From Anabaena catenula FACHB-362 (GTDB lineage Bacteria > Cyanobacteriota > Cyanobacteriia > Cyanobacteriales > Nostocaceae), in the NCBI RefSeq assembly GCF_014698735.1, contig NZ_JACJTQ010000001.1:371732-435731 (forward strand): a DNA stretch of 64,000 nucleotides. Reading direction: 5' to 3'. Under the pieces are notes generated by a model. That model was given only the letters and a program-made list of their open reading frames with translations. It was not told where the DNA came from and ran no database searches. The position numbers and the translations under genes were made by a program. Of the stretch, positions 18,628-27,801 are shown piece by piece (within the stretch, counting starts at the first letter, position 1; each line of letters starts with the position of its first letter).

Positions 18628-20760
18628 TTAATTAAATACTTTTCGTCCTTCTAAATAAGCCTTAATTTCCTGTTTTGTTCGCCACACAGGACGCAATTTT
18701 TTATCAGCAAATAATGGCAATTGGTCGCTAATATGAGACGAACCCGGTTGAGTTGCATTTCCATAACTATTTAGCGTCATTGCGCGGACTGGTTGAGAAA
18801 ATTCTACTGCTGCTACAAAAGAATCCCCACTCACAGCTTGAAAACGTCCTTCTGATGCGGGAGCAAAATCAACAACTCGAAATGTTCCCAAATATCCCTC
18901 AGCACCGTTAGCTAGTAAGTCTAAATTACCAACTCGCAGACGAAAAACTTCTCCCCAGCTAATATCTAAACTACCGTAGGTCTTTTTGATTTCCTGTGCA
19001 ACTTTTTCTAATAGTTCTACAGCCTCTTGGGGGTTAGCTAAACCATCGGGGGTGGTGCGTGGTTGGTTTTCATTCCAAGGTTGACTAAATGCTTGATTAA
19101 AGTCTAATTTGTCTGCCCAAGCAGCAAACAATACCGCACCTTTACTATTAGCATTTGCTTGTCTATCCCATTTTTCTAAAACCTCAGATGCTTGTTTTGC
19201 TAATTCATTTCCTTGTTGTGCTGCCGGGATTAAATCATCAAGAATTCGGTCTGCTAATTCCATGCGTGTAGAATGCTTGTAGGTAATCATTTCCTCAAAG
19301 GAAATACTCTCATCCTCTGCTAACATTCTGGCAGAACGCTGGGCGCGGAAATTTCTTGAACCCCGTGGTGCCATATATGGTGGATAATTATCTGCTTTGA
19401 TAGCGGTGGGAAAAGTAGTTGTCCAAGGTGCATCATTAGCATTTTGTAACCAACCACTGGGCGGATCAATTACTTTTGGTAAATCTTGATAAGGATGAAA
19501 TTTAGTCCACAATGTTTTGGATGTGTCCCCAGGAATAATGCCTTGCCAATATTTAAAGTCTCCCTCTTTCCGCACGGGAACTAGACCGTTAAACAGGTGC
19601 ATAATATGTCCTTCTCGGTCAGCATAGATGATAGTAAACATCGGCAGTTGCAACCGTTGTACTGCTTTTTCAAAGGCGGTGAGATTTTGGGATTTTGCCA
19701 TATCCCACCATTGTTCTAATATGCCTGTACTCTCTTGACCGACTACCCGTAGCGCCACGGCTTTACCGTTTTTCTCGCTGACTACAGGCCCGTGAATAGA
19801 GTTTTTGACTGACAATATTTGCTCTTGGAAGGAGCCATTTTTTTGTTTGACTTTTAGTAAAAAGTTTGTTGTTTTAAAAGGGAGAACTTTGTTATCGAAA
19901 AGATAACCATCTTTTTGTAATTTTAGTTCGTAGGCATCCCAGCCATCATGGGTATTAACGGTGTGAGTCCAACCTAAATGATCATTGAAAGCGATCGCTA
20001 ATACGGGAATACCCACGAGTGTTGCCCCATAAGCATCAATACCTGGTGCGGTAATTTGGGCTTCGTACCATAAAAATAAATCACCCCAAGGCAAGTGGGG
20101 ATTTGCCAACAACATTGCTTTACCATCAGCAGAACGTTTTGGTGCGATCGCCCAACCATTAGAACCAGGAGCAGACTTTGTATCATTAATATCTGCCACT
20201 CTTCCAGGATCAACGACAAACGTATACAGCAGTACCCTTTGCAGGTGACTGAGTACATCCTGCGGTGTAACAGGTAGCACCACTTTTACTTGCTCGTCAA
20301 TTAAATCAGGATGTTCTTTAGCATAGGCATTAATCCCCGCCGCAAAGGCATCTATATCTCTGCGAAACTCAGAATTTTGTTCTTGATACCAGGAATTAGC
20401 ACGTTTGGGTACACCCATTGTCAATACCCACTTATCTGAGTCTAAATACTTCTCTCCCCAATATTCAGCCGCCCTTCCTCGTGCTTGTCCATAAAGACGT
20501 AAAAGCAAGTTACCGTGGCTTTGCATCTGCGCCCAACCAAATGCCTGAAAAGCACCCTGATGGTTATTACCGTAAATATGTGGAATGCCGTAAGTATCCC
20601 AAAGAATTTCTGTGGATTTGGGAACTGCACTAAAACTTTGACTACTCACCACCAAAGTAAAGATAATACCAAGTAAAAAAGGTAAAAATCTGCGTGATTT
20701 TTGTCGCCAGTCTAGAGAATAATCAAATTTAGTTTTTACAGCAATAAACATTGTATTCAT
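18628..20760 (-). CDS. Penicillin acylase family hydrolase (Ntn), exported
   Basis: A 710-residue N-terminal-nucleophile amidase precursor. A signal peptide is visible (residues about 24-45, RRFLPFLLGIIF to SFSA). The alpha chain begins ILWDTYGIPHIYG. The processing site is GSNGW, making Ser200 the nucleophile after autocleavage. The beta chain has LLANPHLPW and a conserved C-terminal NSYGNATQPGSSH. Family members include penicillin, aculeacin and acyl-homoserine-lactone acylases, and PvdQ, which trims the fatty acid from pyoverdine precursors. It is the last gene of a run with fecCDE and exbBD, 25 bases after the ATPase gene, so a periplasmic role in siderophore maturation or hydrolysis is plausible. 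Confidence 0.85.
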   Translation of the reverse strand: MNTMFIAVKTKFDYSLDWRQKSRRFLPFLLGIIFTLVVSSQSFSAVPKSTEILWDTYGIPHIYGNNHQGAFQAFGWAQMQSHGNLLLRLYGQARGRAAEYWGEKYLDSDKWVLTMGVPKRANSWYQEQNSEFRRDIDAFAAGINAYAKEHPDLIDEQVKVVLPVTPQDVLSHLQRVLLYTFVVDPGRVADINDTKSAPGSNGWAIAPKRSADGKAMLLANPHLPWGDLFLWYEAQITAPGIDAYGATLVGIPVLAIAFNDHLGWTHTVNTHDGWDAYELKLQKDGYLFDNKVLPFKTTNFLLKVKQKNGSFQEQILSVKNSIHGPVVSEKNGKAVALRVVGQESTGILEQWWDMAKSQNLTAFEKAVQRLQLPMFTIIYADREGHIMHLFNGLVPVRKEGDFKYWQGIIPGDTSKTLWTKFHPYQDLPKVIDPPSGWLQNANDAPWTTTFPTAIKADNYPPYMAPRGSRNFRAQRSARMLAEDESISFEEMITYKHSTRMELADRILDDLIPAAQQGNELAKQASEVLEKWDRQANANSKGAVLFAAWADKLDFNQAFSQPWNENQPRTTPDGLANPQEAVELLEKVAQEIKKTYGSLDISWGEVFRLRVGNLDLLANGAEGYLGTFRVVDFAPASEGRFQAVSGDSFVAAVEFSQPVRAMTLNSYGNATQPGSSHISDQLPLFADKKLRPVWRTKQEIKAYLEGRKVFN

Positions 20761-20785
20761 TTGTAATAAAGCTCTCCAGATTCTT

Positions 20786-21583
20786 CTAGTTAATTCCTTT
20801 ACCCTTACGTCCTATTGGCACACACATTGGTGTTCCCACAACCGGGTCAGCAACAACACGACAATCTAAGCCAAACACCTCTTTGACCATTTCCTCAGTC
20901 ATCACCTGTTGTGGTTCTCCAGCAGTAAAAATTCTTCCTTCTTTCACAGCAACTAAATAATCAGCATAACGACAAGCTTGATTTAAATCATGCAACACCA
21001 TGACAATAGTTCTGTTCTGAAATTGGTTCAAATCATACAACAAATCTAAAACTTCTATTTGATGTGCCAAATCTAAAAAAGTAGTCGGTTCATCTAATAG
21101 TAAAATATCTGTATCTTGTGCTAATGCCATGGCAATCCAAGCTCGTTGTCTTTGTCCACCTGATAAAGTATCTAATGGTCGTTCAGATAACTTGAATAAA
21201 TCTGTAATTTCTAGTGCCTGGCGAACAATTTTTTCATCTTTTTCTGACCATTGCTGCAACCAACTTTGATAAGGATAACGTCCTTGAGCTACTAAATCTC
21301 TGACTGTTAAACCTTCAGGTGCTACTGGACTTTGAGGCAAAATTCCCAATTGCTGGGCTACTTCTTTTGTGGAAAGTTGAAAAATAGATTCTCCATCAAG
21401 ATATACAGCACCATTACTAGGTTTAAGCAATCTTGCTAAACCTCTTAATAATGTTGATTTTCCGCAACCGTTAGCGCCAACTAAAGCAGTAATTTTTTCG
21501 TCAGGAATTGCCAAATTCAAATCACGGATAATGGTAGTACTATCGTAAGCTAAAGATAAACTTTTAGTTGATAAACCTTTCAT
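20786..21583 (-). CDS. FecE/FhuC-type ferric siderophore ABC ATPase
   Basis: A 265-residue ATPase of the iron-siderophore importer family. Walker A is GANGCGKST, the signature LSGGQRQR, Walker [13 protein letters not shown], followed by HQIEVLDLL and the switch [12 protein letters not shown], which is typical of FecE/FhuC. It sits between the two permease genes and the acylase on the minus strand. It should power uptake of ferric siderophore across the cytoplasmic membrane with the two permeases at 21687 and 22854. Confidence 0.92.
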   Translation of the reverse strand: MKGLSTKSLSLAYDSTTIIRDLNLAIPDEKITALVGANGCGKSTLLRGLARLLKPSNGAVYLDGESIFQLSTKEVAQQLGILPQSPVAPEGLTVRDLVAQGRYPYQSWLQQWSEKDEKIVRQALEITDLFKLSERPLDTLSGGQRQRAWIAMALAQDTDILLLDEPTTFLDLAHQIEVLDLLYDLNQFQNRTIVMVLHDLNQACRYADYLVAVKEGRIFTAGEPQQVMTEEMVKEVFGLDCRVVADPVVGTPMCVPIGRKGKGIN

Positions 21584-21586
21584 AAA

Positions 21587-21625
21587 AATTTTAGATTTTA
21601 GATTTTAGATTTTAGATTTTTAATT
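21587..21625. repeat. ATTTTAG heptad tandem repeat
   Basis: Several copies of TTTAGAT/ATTTTAG lie between the ATPase gene and the upstream permease gene. Related units lie at 22720-22745 (inside the start of the permease gene) and 22795-22826. Confidence 0.75.
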
Positions 21626-21686
21626 AATAATTGGTTTTTCTCCTCCTCTCCTCCTCTCTTCACTGTCATCTGTCATCTGTTGCCTG

Positions 21687-22784
21687 TCACCTATTTTTCC
21701 GATTACGAATTAACAAATACAAAAAATAAGGAGCGCCGACAGCAGCAGTAACAACTCCACAGGGAATTTCAATAGGTGCAAATAGAGTTCGTCCTAATAA
21801 GTCTGCCACCACAACAATCATTCCTCCTAACAGTGCGGAAGTGGGAATCAAACCTTGATGATTTGTACCTACTAACTGTCTTCCTAAATGGGGTGAGATT
21901 AAACCGACAAAACCGATCATTCCCGCAGTCGCTACTGATGCACCTGCTAAGGCTACTGCTACCAAAAGCAGTAAACTACGCTGCCATTCCACGCGACTAC
22001 CTAAACTTCTCGCTACATCATCTCCTAAATTTAAGGCGTTCAAGTGCCTGGCTAATGTCAACGCCATCGGTACAAAAATAATCAACCAAGGTAAAAAAGA
22101 AAATACCTGTTCCCAGGTACGTCCGTACACACTACCAGCCAACCACACTAAAGCATCACTAACGCTGTAAATGTCACCGAAGGTAATCATTAAACTGGTG
22201 AAGGCACTAGCGATCGCAGATAAACCCACACCCATTAAAATTAATAAAATCGGCGAACTCCCATTATTCCAAGCTAACCAGTAAATTAAACCCGCCATTA
22301 ACAAAGCACCAACAAAGGCAGATAAAGGCAAGATGTAAATAGGTACTGAAGGAAATAAGACAATAACTGTAACTGCGGCTAGACTTGCGCCAGAATTGAT
22401 CCCAATAATACTAGGGTCAGCTAAGGGATTCCGTGTTAAACCTTGGAAGATAGTTCCAGAAATTGCCAGCGCCACTCCCACCATAAAAGCGACAAGGGTA
22501 CGAGGTAGACGCAGGGTATTAATCACGAAGAGATGGTCAGGATTTCCCGTATTTACACCCAATATAGTTTTAATAATATCTAGGGCAGAGATAGGATATT
22601 CACCCCTACCCACATTCATCACCATTGCTACCCCAATCACTGCTAGTAAAAATAACAGCATCACTGGTACACGCCGGTCTATGCGAAAAGATATTGCTGA
22701 GGAACGGATCACCAGTATTTTAGATTTTGGATTTGGGATTTTGGATTGCCAAGAATTTTCTGTATAGTCTTTTTGTTGTTCCAT
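21687..22784 (-). CDS. FecCD-family siderophore ABC permease (second subunit)
   Basis: A 365-residue permease of the FecCD/BtuC type with about ten membrane segments. Family motifs are RLPRTLVAFMVGVALAISG, GLTRNPLADPSIIGI, and GFVGLISPHLGRQLVG. The first 30 or so residues (NSWQSKIPNPKSKIL) are translated from a heptad-type repeat also found just upstream of the gene. The true N-terminus may therefore be the Met before LLFLLAVIG, or the repeat may have extended the coding region. It pairs with the permease at 22854 and the ATPase at 20786. Confidence 0.9.
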   Translation of the reverse strand: MEQQKDYTENSWQSKIPNPKSKILVIRSSAISFRIDRRVPVMLLFLLAVIGVAMVMNVGRGEYPISALDIIKTILGVNTGNPDHLFVINTLRLPRTLVAFMVGVALAISGTIFQGLTRNPLADPSIIGINSGASLAAVTVIVLFPSVPIYILPLSAFVGALLMAGLIYWLAWNNGSSPILLILMGVGLSAIASAFTSLMITFGDIYSVSDALVWLAGSVYGRTWEQVFSFLPWLIIFVPMALTLARHLNALNLGDDVARSLGSRVEWQRSLLLLVAVALAGASVATAGMIGFVGLISPHLGRQLVGTNHQGLIPTSALLGGMIVVVADLLGRTLFAPIEIPCGVVTAAVGAPYFLYLLIRNRKNR

Positions 22785-22794
22785 CTATTTGGAT

Positions 22795-22826
22795 TTTAGA
22801 TTTTGGATTTGGGATTTTGGATTGCT
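22795..22826. repeat. TTTTGGATTTGGGA-type repeat upstream of permease gene
   Basis: A unit close to GATTTTGGATTTGGGATTTT occurs here and again at about 22720-22745 within the first codons of the following gene. Repeat slippage may have altered that start region. Confidence 0.6.
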
Positions 22827-22853
22827 AAGATGTTTCTGGATAAAAGTAAACCT

Positions 22854-23852
22854 TCATTTTTTCACCTTTGATTTAGCCAAGTAGACAAAAAAGGGAGCGC
22901 CAACCAGTGCAGTCATCACACCTACAGGTAATTCCTGGGGTTTAAGGAGAACACGGGCTGTAATATCTGCTACTAACAGTAAAGTTGCCCCGACAACGGC
23001 GGAATAAGGCAAAATCCAGCTATAATCGGTTTTAATGAAAAATCGAACAATGTGAGGAACGACTAAACCAATAAAACCGATGGGGCCAGCAAGGGCTACG
23101 GAACTTCCTGCTAGTAAAACTACGCTAATGGCAGTAAGAATTTTTATCCAGGCTGTTTTTTGACCTAAACCTTTAGCCACATCCTCACCTAGACTCATGG
23201 TGGTAATTTGTCTACCCAAAGCCAAGGCAATTACTAAACCGATGATGACAAACGGTAGTGCGGAAAAGAGAATAGTGGCATCTCTACCAGCTAATGAACC
23301 GGCTAACCAAAATCTAATTTCTTCTAATGTACGTTGACTGATAATTAAAATGGCAGTGGTGAGGGAAGAAATTAAAGCTGTCAGTGCTGCTCCTGCTACT
23401 GTGAGATTAAGCGGGGTAGCGCCTCCCTTTCCCAGTGAACCCAGGAAGTATACTAAAATCGCTGTGATTCCTGCACCCAAAAAAGCCGCAATTGTCAAAG
23501 TAGAAATGGATGAACTACCAAACACAAAAATTGTGACAACTACGGTGAGTGCTGCTCCAGACTCGATACCCAAAATACCTGGATCTGCTAAAGGGTTGCG
23601 TGTTAAACCTTGCATCAAAGCTCCAGATACTGCCAGGGCTGCACCAACTAAAATGGCAATGAGCGATCGCGGTAATCTGATAGTTTGAATAACCAAGTGT
23701 TGATATGAACCGTCAAAGCTGACAAAGGATGTCAAAATTTGATCTAATGGTATTTCTGCTGCTCCCAAAGTGACACTAGATACCAAACAAATTAGCAGCA
23801 CCACCACACACACAACCAAGCTGAATACAGGTTTAGCTGCTGAATTAATCAA
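22854..23852 (-). CDS. FecCD-family siderophore ABC permease (first subunit)
   Basis: A 332-residue permease with the same family marks: RLPRSLIAILVGAALAVSG, GLTRNPLADPGILGIESG, and GFIGLVVPHIVRF. It is 69 bases upstream of the second permease in the minus-strand run. The two should form the heterodimeric channel for a ferric siderophore. No periplasmic binding protein gene lies next to it in this window. Confidence 0.92.
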   Translation of the reverse strand: MINSAAKPVFSLVVCVVVLLICLVSSVTLGAAEIPLDQILTSFVSFDGSYQHLVIQTIRLPRSLIAILVGAALAVSGALMQGLTRNPLADPGILGIESGAALTVVVTIFVFGSSSISTLTIAAFLGAGITAILVYFLGSLGKGGATPLNLTVAGAALTALISSLTTAILIISQRTLEEIRFWLAGSLAGRDATILFSALPFVIIGLVIALALGRQITTMSLGEDVAKGLGQKTAWIKILTAISVVLLAGSSVALAGPIGFIGLVVPHIVRFFIKTDYSWILPYSAVVGATLLLVADITARVLLKPQELPVGVMTALVGAPFFVYLAKSKVKK

Positions 23853-23939
23853 AATATTAGCCTCCCACTGGTGGCGTTATCTGCCCGTTAAAAATGAAAT
23901 TTATACTGTTTTATTTTTATGCTTCCTTCTTCTTTCTTC

Positions 23940-23974
23940 CTCCTTGACTCCTGACTCCTGACTCCTGACTCCTT
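23940..23974. repeat. TGACTCC heptamer repeat
   Basis: Four to five tandem copies of GACTCCT/TGACTCC lie just after the exbD stop codon. The same heptamer occurs at 25434-25461, 38707-38741 and 41688-41715. Confidence 0.85.
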
Positions 23975-23976
23975 GA

Positions 23977-24375
23977 TTATTTCCGTGTGGCTATACCTAA
24001 TTTCACTCCTTCTACCTGTCGCACTTTATCCATGACAGCTACCACTTGTCCGTGATTAACACCTTCATCTGCATTTAGTACCACCATCAACTGTGTTTGC
24101 GGTTCTAACTTTTCTCTCACTCCTGTTTCTAATTGTTCTAAACTAATTGCTTTTTTGTTCAAAAATATCTCTCCATTCTTATTAATTGTCACCGTCACCT
24201 GTGCAGGACGATCTGTTTTTCCCGTAGCAGCTTGAGGTAAATTAACTGGTAAACCCTCGGAACGAGTTAAATACAAAGTTGACATGATGAAAAATGTCAA
24301 AATTGCAAAGATAACATCAATCATCGGCACAATGTTAATCTGTGCTGGTATTTCCGGTTCATCTTGTAGACGCAT
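23977..24375 (-). CDS. exbD: ExbD-type proton channel subunit
   Basis: A 132-residue ExbD/TolR family protein. It has one N-terminal membrane helix with NIVPMIDVIFAILTFFI, where the Asp of MIDV is the proton-conducting residue, followed by a periplasmic domain (TVTINKNGEIFLN, VVLNADEGVNHGQVVAVMD). It overlaps the exbB gene by 17 bases. With ExbB it should energise a TonB-dependent outer-membrane receptor. Adjacency to fecCDE genes points to siderophore uptake rather than to a Tol system. Confidence 0.9.
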   Translation of the reverse strand: MRLQDEPEIPAQINIVPMIDVIFAILTFFIMSTLYLTRSEGLPVNLPQAATGKTDRPAQVTVTINKNGEIFLNKKAISLEQLETGVREKLEPQTQLMVVLNADEGVNHGQVVAVMDKVRQVEGVKLGIATRK

Positions 24376-25012
24376 AAGCTTTTTCTCCTCTTTCGTAGCG
24401 ACGACGGTATAGTAGTTCTAACTGTCCACCATATTCTTGAATCAAAGCCATTTGCCGTTGATAAAATCCCCGGAAGGTATTAGCAAAAACAAGGGTAAAA
24501 ATTGCCACAATTAACCCAGCAGCTGTAGAAACTAAGGCTTCACTAATACCGCTAGTCACCCCCGCAGTTTTTGTTCCCCCAACATCACCAAGATTGAGTG
24601 AAGCAAAAGAAGTAATTAACCCCAATACAGTACCCAGTAATCCTAACAAGGGTGCGAGTGCAATAATAGTATCAAAAATCGTATTAAACCTTTTGAACAA
24701 AGGTATTTCAGCTTGTGCTTCACTTTCTAAAGCCAAGCGAAATTCTTCTGGATTTGGTTCTTCTAACTCTAAAGCCGTCAAAAATATCCGCGCAATGGGT
24801 AAATCTGCATTCTTTCGCAGTGTATCAATTGTACTGACCACATTATCCTGACGATAGAGATTCAATACATTTCTGACTACCAGTTGCTGACGGGTACTGA
24901 TTTTTACCCAAAATTTGATCCGTTCGATAATTAACCCTACCGCCAACACAGAAGAACCCAGCAGGGGCCACATTACCACACCACCTGCGATAAACAGATT
25001 TTTAATATCCAT
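24359..25012 (-). CDS. exbB: ExbB-type proton channel subunit
   Basis: A 217-residue MotA/TolQ/ExbB family protein with three membrane helices. The first is near residues 7-30 and the other two carry the family core APLLGLLGTVLGLITSF and ISEALVSTAAGLIVAIFTL. It is the first gene of the minus-strand run exbB-exbD-fecC-fecD-fecE-acylase, so the promoter should lie in the 25013-25140 region. Confidence 0.92.
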   Translation of the reverse strand: MDIKNLFIAGGVVMWPLLGSSVLAVGLIIERIKFWVKISTRQQLVVRNVLNLYRQDNVVSTIDTLRKNADLPIARIFLTALELEEPNPEEFRLALESEAQAEIPLFKRFNTIFDTIIALAPLLGLLGTVLGLITSFASLNLGDVGGTKTAGVTSGISEALVSTAAGLIVAIFTLVFANTFRGFYQRQMALIQEYGGQLELLYRRRYERGEKAYASTR

Positions 25013-25419
25013 GTACGCTACTCAAGCCTTTCGGTTAAATTTACTGACTAGTTCAGCAAGATAGCTGATATAAGTTCTCAATTTAAATTAGAGCAAATGA
25101 GAATATCTGTCAATCTTTTGATACCTTTTAGGGGAAGTATACAGTCTGCCCTGGGGTCAAAATCGCTGTAATTATTGTCTAGCAAGAAATTTAGGCTAAA
25201 ACTCGTAAATGCAAAAGCTCAAATTTATTGATTGACATTTGCAGATTATTTCTGTTACTCTACCAAAGCTACTGAAAATATGTAGCAACAAATATGAGTT
25301 TTTCCAGCACAGCCATAGTAGTCTGTCAACCCAAAAATGACGGGTGAAGGCAGGCAGGGGGAGCGCTTGAGGTAGAGCAAGCAGGGGAAGAATAGAATTT
25401 TTTTTCCTAGTTGCAGAAC
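25013..25419. other. Intergenic gap upstream of exbB
   Basis: This non-coding stretch should hold the exbB operon promoter. Near 25090-25110 a purine-rich AAATGAGAATATC occurs, but I cannot call a Fur box from it. No open frame of note was seen. Confidence 0.4.
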
Positions 25420-25526
<107 letters not shown>

Positions 25527-25564
25527 TTACGAATTACGTATCCCTAACGGGACCGGAGGCATTA

Positions 25565-26368
25565 TTACGAATTATTTTGAACGTGGTCATCTTTTTGTAA
25601 CTTAGTTCCGCACCTTTTACAAAACACTGCATCTGCATCATGAAAAGCTAAACTGCAACCTGAACAAATTGTTTCTACCTGATTTGCAGTCTTTACTAAT
25701 CGCTTAATTAAATCTCCCACTTGCCAAGGAATCAGGGCTACTCCTGTTAGAATCATCAAAACCGTGAGTAAGCGACCCAATTCAGAAACTGGTATGACAT
25801 CACCAAAGCCGACAGTTGTCATCGTCACAACTGAAAAATAAAATGCATCTAAAAAAGTGCCAAAGTTTTGCGGATTAACTGGATGCTCAACTTGATAAAT
25901 TAAGCCAGAATAAACAAAAATAATTGCAAATAAAGTAAATAATATCCGCGCAAAAATTACACCATCTTCGCTGCTAATACTACCAAATAAGAATTTTTTG
26001 TCTATAAACCTGATTAATCGCAAAATTCTGAACCATCGTAATAAGCGGATAAAACTGATATCTACTAAACCAATAAAAGATGGTAATATCGCCATTAAGT
26101 CAATAATTGAATAAAAACTAAAAATATACTTGATTTTGTCTTCTGCACTCCATAAACGCAGTAAATATTCGACAGCGAAAATTATTAATATGCAAGTATC
26201 TAATGCTTTTAGCTCTAGGTGAGCATCATCAGAGATATTATAAGTTTCCGCCACAAAAATTCCTGATGATAATAAAACTAGAGTTGCAATGGTTAAATTA
26301 ATTGCTTTACCAATTGGTGTTTCTAGGTCTGTTAAGTAAAATTCAATTTTTTCTCGATTTAGTAACAT
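25565..26368 (-). CDS. Voltage-gated-type K+ channel with C-terminal zinc ribbon
   Basis: A 267-residue six-helix channel. A voltage-sensor-like S4 is at 108-120 (RLLRWFRILRLIR) and the K+ selectivity filter TVGFGD at 185-190. After S6 a short cytoplasmic tail ends in a four-Cys zinc ribbon, C235xxC238 and C250xxC253. The ribbon is an unusual tail that could sense metal or redox state or aid assembly. The gene stands alone next to the siderophore uptake operon and has the same orientation. Confidence 0.9.
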   Translation of the reverse strand: MLLNREKIEFYLTDLETPIGKAINLTIATLVLLSSGIFVAETYNISDDAHLELKALDTCILIIFAVEYLLRLWSAEDKIKYIFSFYSIIDLMAILPSFIGLVDISFIRLLRWFRILRLIRFIDKKFLFGSISSEDGVIFARILFTLFAIIFVYSGLIYQVEHPVNPQNFGTFLDAFYFSVVTMTTVGFGDVIPVSELGRLLTVLMILTGVALIPWQVGDLIKRLVKTANQVETICSGCSLAFHDADAVFCKRCGTKLQKDDHVQNNS

Positions 26369-26457
26369 ATATAACCAAAATAAATGAACTACTTCACAGC
26401 AATAACAGCAAAAATGCGCTATTGTAGGAGATTATTCTGTTAAAATCTCCTGTAAAG

Positions 26458-26786
26458 ATGAACCAAGAATATTTTATGCGTCTAGCGCTAGAAGCAGCAA
26501 AAAAAGGAGATGCCCTTTATGGTGCAGTGATAGTTAAAGATATTGAAGTAGTTGCAGCAGCGTATAATACCGTAAATAGAGACAGTGATCCATCTGCCCA
26601 TGCGGTTATTCAATATATACGACTGGTGAACCTTGTCCAATGTGTGCTACTGCTTGTGTATGGACTGGAATATCAGAAATTATCTATGGTGCTTCAATTC
26701 AAGATTTAATTTCGATTAATCAAGCTCAGGTGAATATATCTTGCGAAGAAGTAATCGCTAAATCCTTTAGAAAAATAAAGGTATAG
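26458..26786 (+). pseudogene. Broken cytidine/guanine deaminase-family gene
   Basis: The first 50 or so codons (RLALEAAKKGD, YGAVIVKD, DPSAHA) match the start of the nucleoside deaminase fold. The frame then runs to a stop at 26709. The second zinc motif is in another frame, TTGEPCPMCATACVWTG, continuing to a stop at 26786. Between the halves about 25 residues are missing, and the HAE zinc motif has become HAV. An internal deletion with frameshift inactivated the gene. Confidence 0.8.
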
Positions 26787-26927
26787 CAGGAGGCAGGAGG
26801 CAGAGGGCAGGAGGCAGGAGGGAAAGCCTTATTATATCTAAGTTTCAAGGATTAATAATGTCCTAATTATCCTGGCTACAGCTATAACAAAAGGGATTTT
26901 AAAGAATGAATGTCTACAATTATTTGC

Positions 26928-26962
26928 ATAAAATAAAGCCCCGTTAGATATCCAGGGCTTGT
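26928..26962 (-). terminator. Intrinsic terminator of the protoglobin gene
   Basis: On the minus strand AAGCCC (26960-26955) pairs with GGGCTT (26941-26936) and is followed by TATTTTAT. It lies about 85 bases past the stop of the gene at 27047. Confidence 0.55.
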
Positions 26963-27046
26963 GTATATTGCTAAATGCAACAAGTTTTCAGAACTCAGCA
27001 CTAAAAACTCAGCACTGTTTTAGTCATGAATGTTGAATGCTTGCAC

Positions 27047-27601
27047 TTACATACTAGATGCACCAGTAGCAATGAGACGTTTGAATAAAGCTTCTGACCA
27101 ACCAGTTTCTCTGAGTACAGCAGAGGAAGAAACTTCTACATAAGCCTGCTCAATAAAAGCTAAATCAATCATACAAATTCTGCCCAATGCATATTGCAAT
27201 TCCTCTGACTTGCCATCAACTCTGAGCTTTTTACCAACTTCATGGACGACAACTGCCATAGCTGGAACTACGTGCTGAGGGGCAATTCCAATCTTCACAT
27301 GAACAAGCCCAATATGCCAACGACAATCAGCATAGTCTTTACCCCAATCATCAATTCCTGTAAACATTTGATGAAACCATTGAATAAATGTTTCATGTAG
27401 GCGGTGAATTCGTCCCTCACTTTTATTTAAAATGGCATTCATTTCTTCATCACGTCCTAGATAAGCATAGAAGTGATCAGCCATTGTTGAAGCAATTTCT
27501 TTTCCCCAATCTGCACTGGATTTAAGAATGGTTTTATCTTCGGGAGTTAAACCAATTCTTTTTTCCATTGTTGCCATAAAAACGGTAGGTTCAATAGTCA
27601 T
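27047..27601 (-). CDS. Protoglobin-domain haem protein
   Basis: A 184-residue single-domain protein of the protoglobin/globin-coupled-sensor fold. GLVHVKIGI holds the likely proximal haem ligand His101, and the helical pattern around RIHRLHETFIQWFHQMF also fits the family. There is no output domain, so it would act as a separate gas or redox sensor. It is the last gene of a minus-strand set with a DUF4388 protein, an MglA-like GTPase and a roadblock protein. Confidence 0.8.
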   Translation of the reverse strand: MTIEPTVFMATMEKRIGLTPEDKTILKSSADWGKEIASTMADHFYAYLGRDEEMNAILNKSEGRIHRLHETFIQWFHQMFTGIDDWGKDYADCRWHIGLVHVKIGIAPQHVVPAMAVVVHEVGKKLRVDGKSEELQYALGRICMIDLAFIEQAYVEVSSSAVLRETGWSEALFKRLIATGASSM

Positions 27602-27801
27602 AATTAACCCTTTAAAAAGATAGATGTGGTTGAATAAACTATCAGTTATTACTGTTTAGTCTTTGTTGAATTAAGTAAGTCTTTTGTATGCTCTGTAAAA
27701 GAGTATAGTGTAAGATTACGCTCTTTGAGCAGAGTTGCAAGAATATGCACCTTGTATTATTAATTTTTTCCTAAGATAAGACACCAAAATTGCTTTTAAA
27801 A

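Noticed and set aside
22396..22767. Plus-strand frame of 123 codons
   Set aside because: It is the antisense shadow of the FecCD permease gene.
25085..25115. Possible Fur box upstream of exbB
   Set aside because: The AT-rich string with GAGAATATC has too little symmetry to claim; a FurA footprint would be needed.
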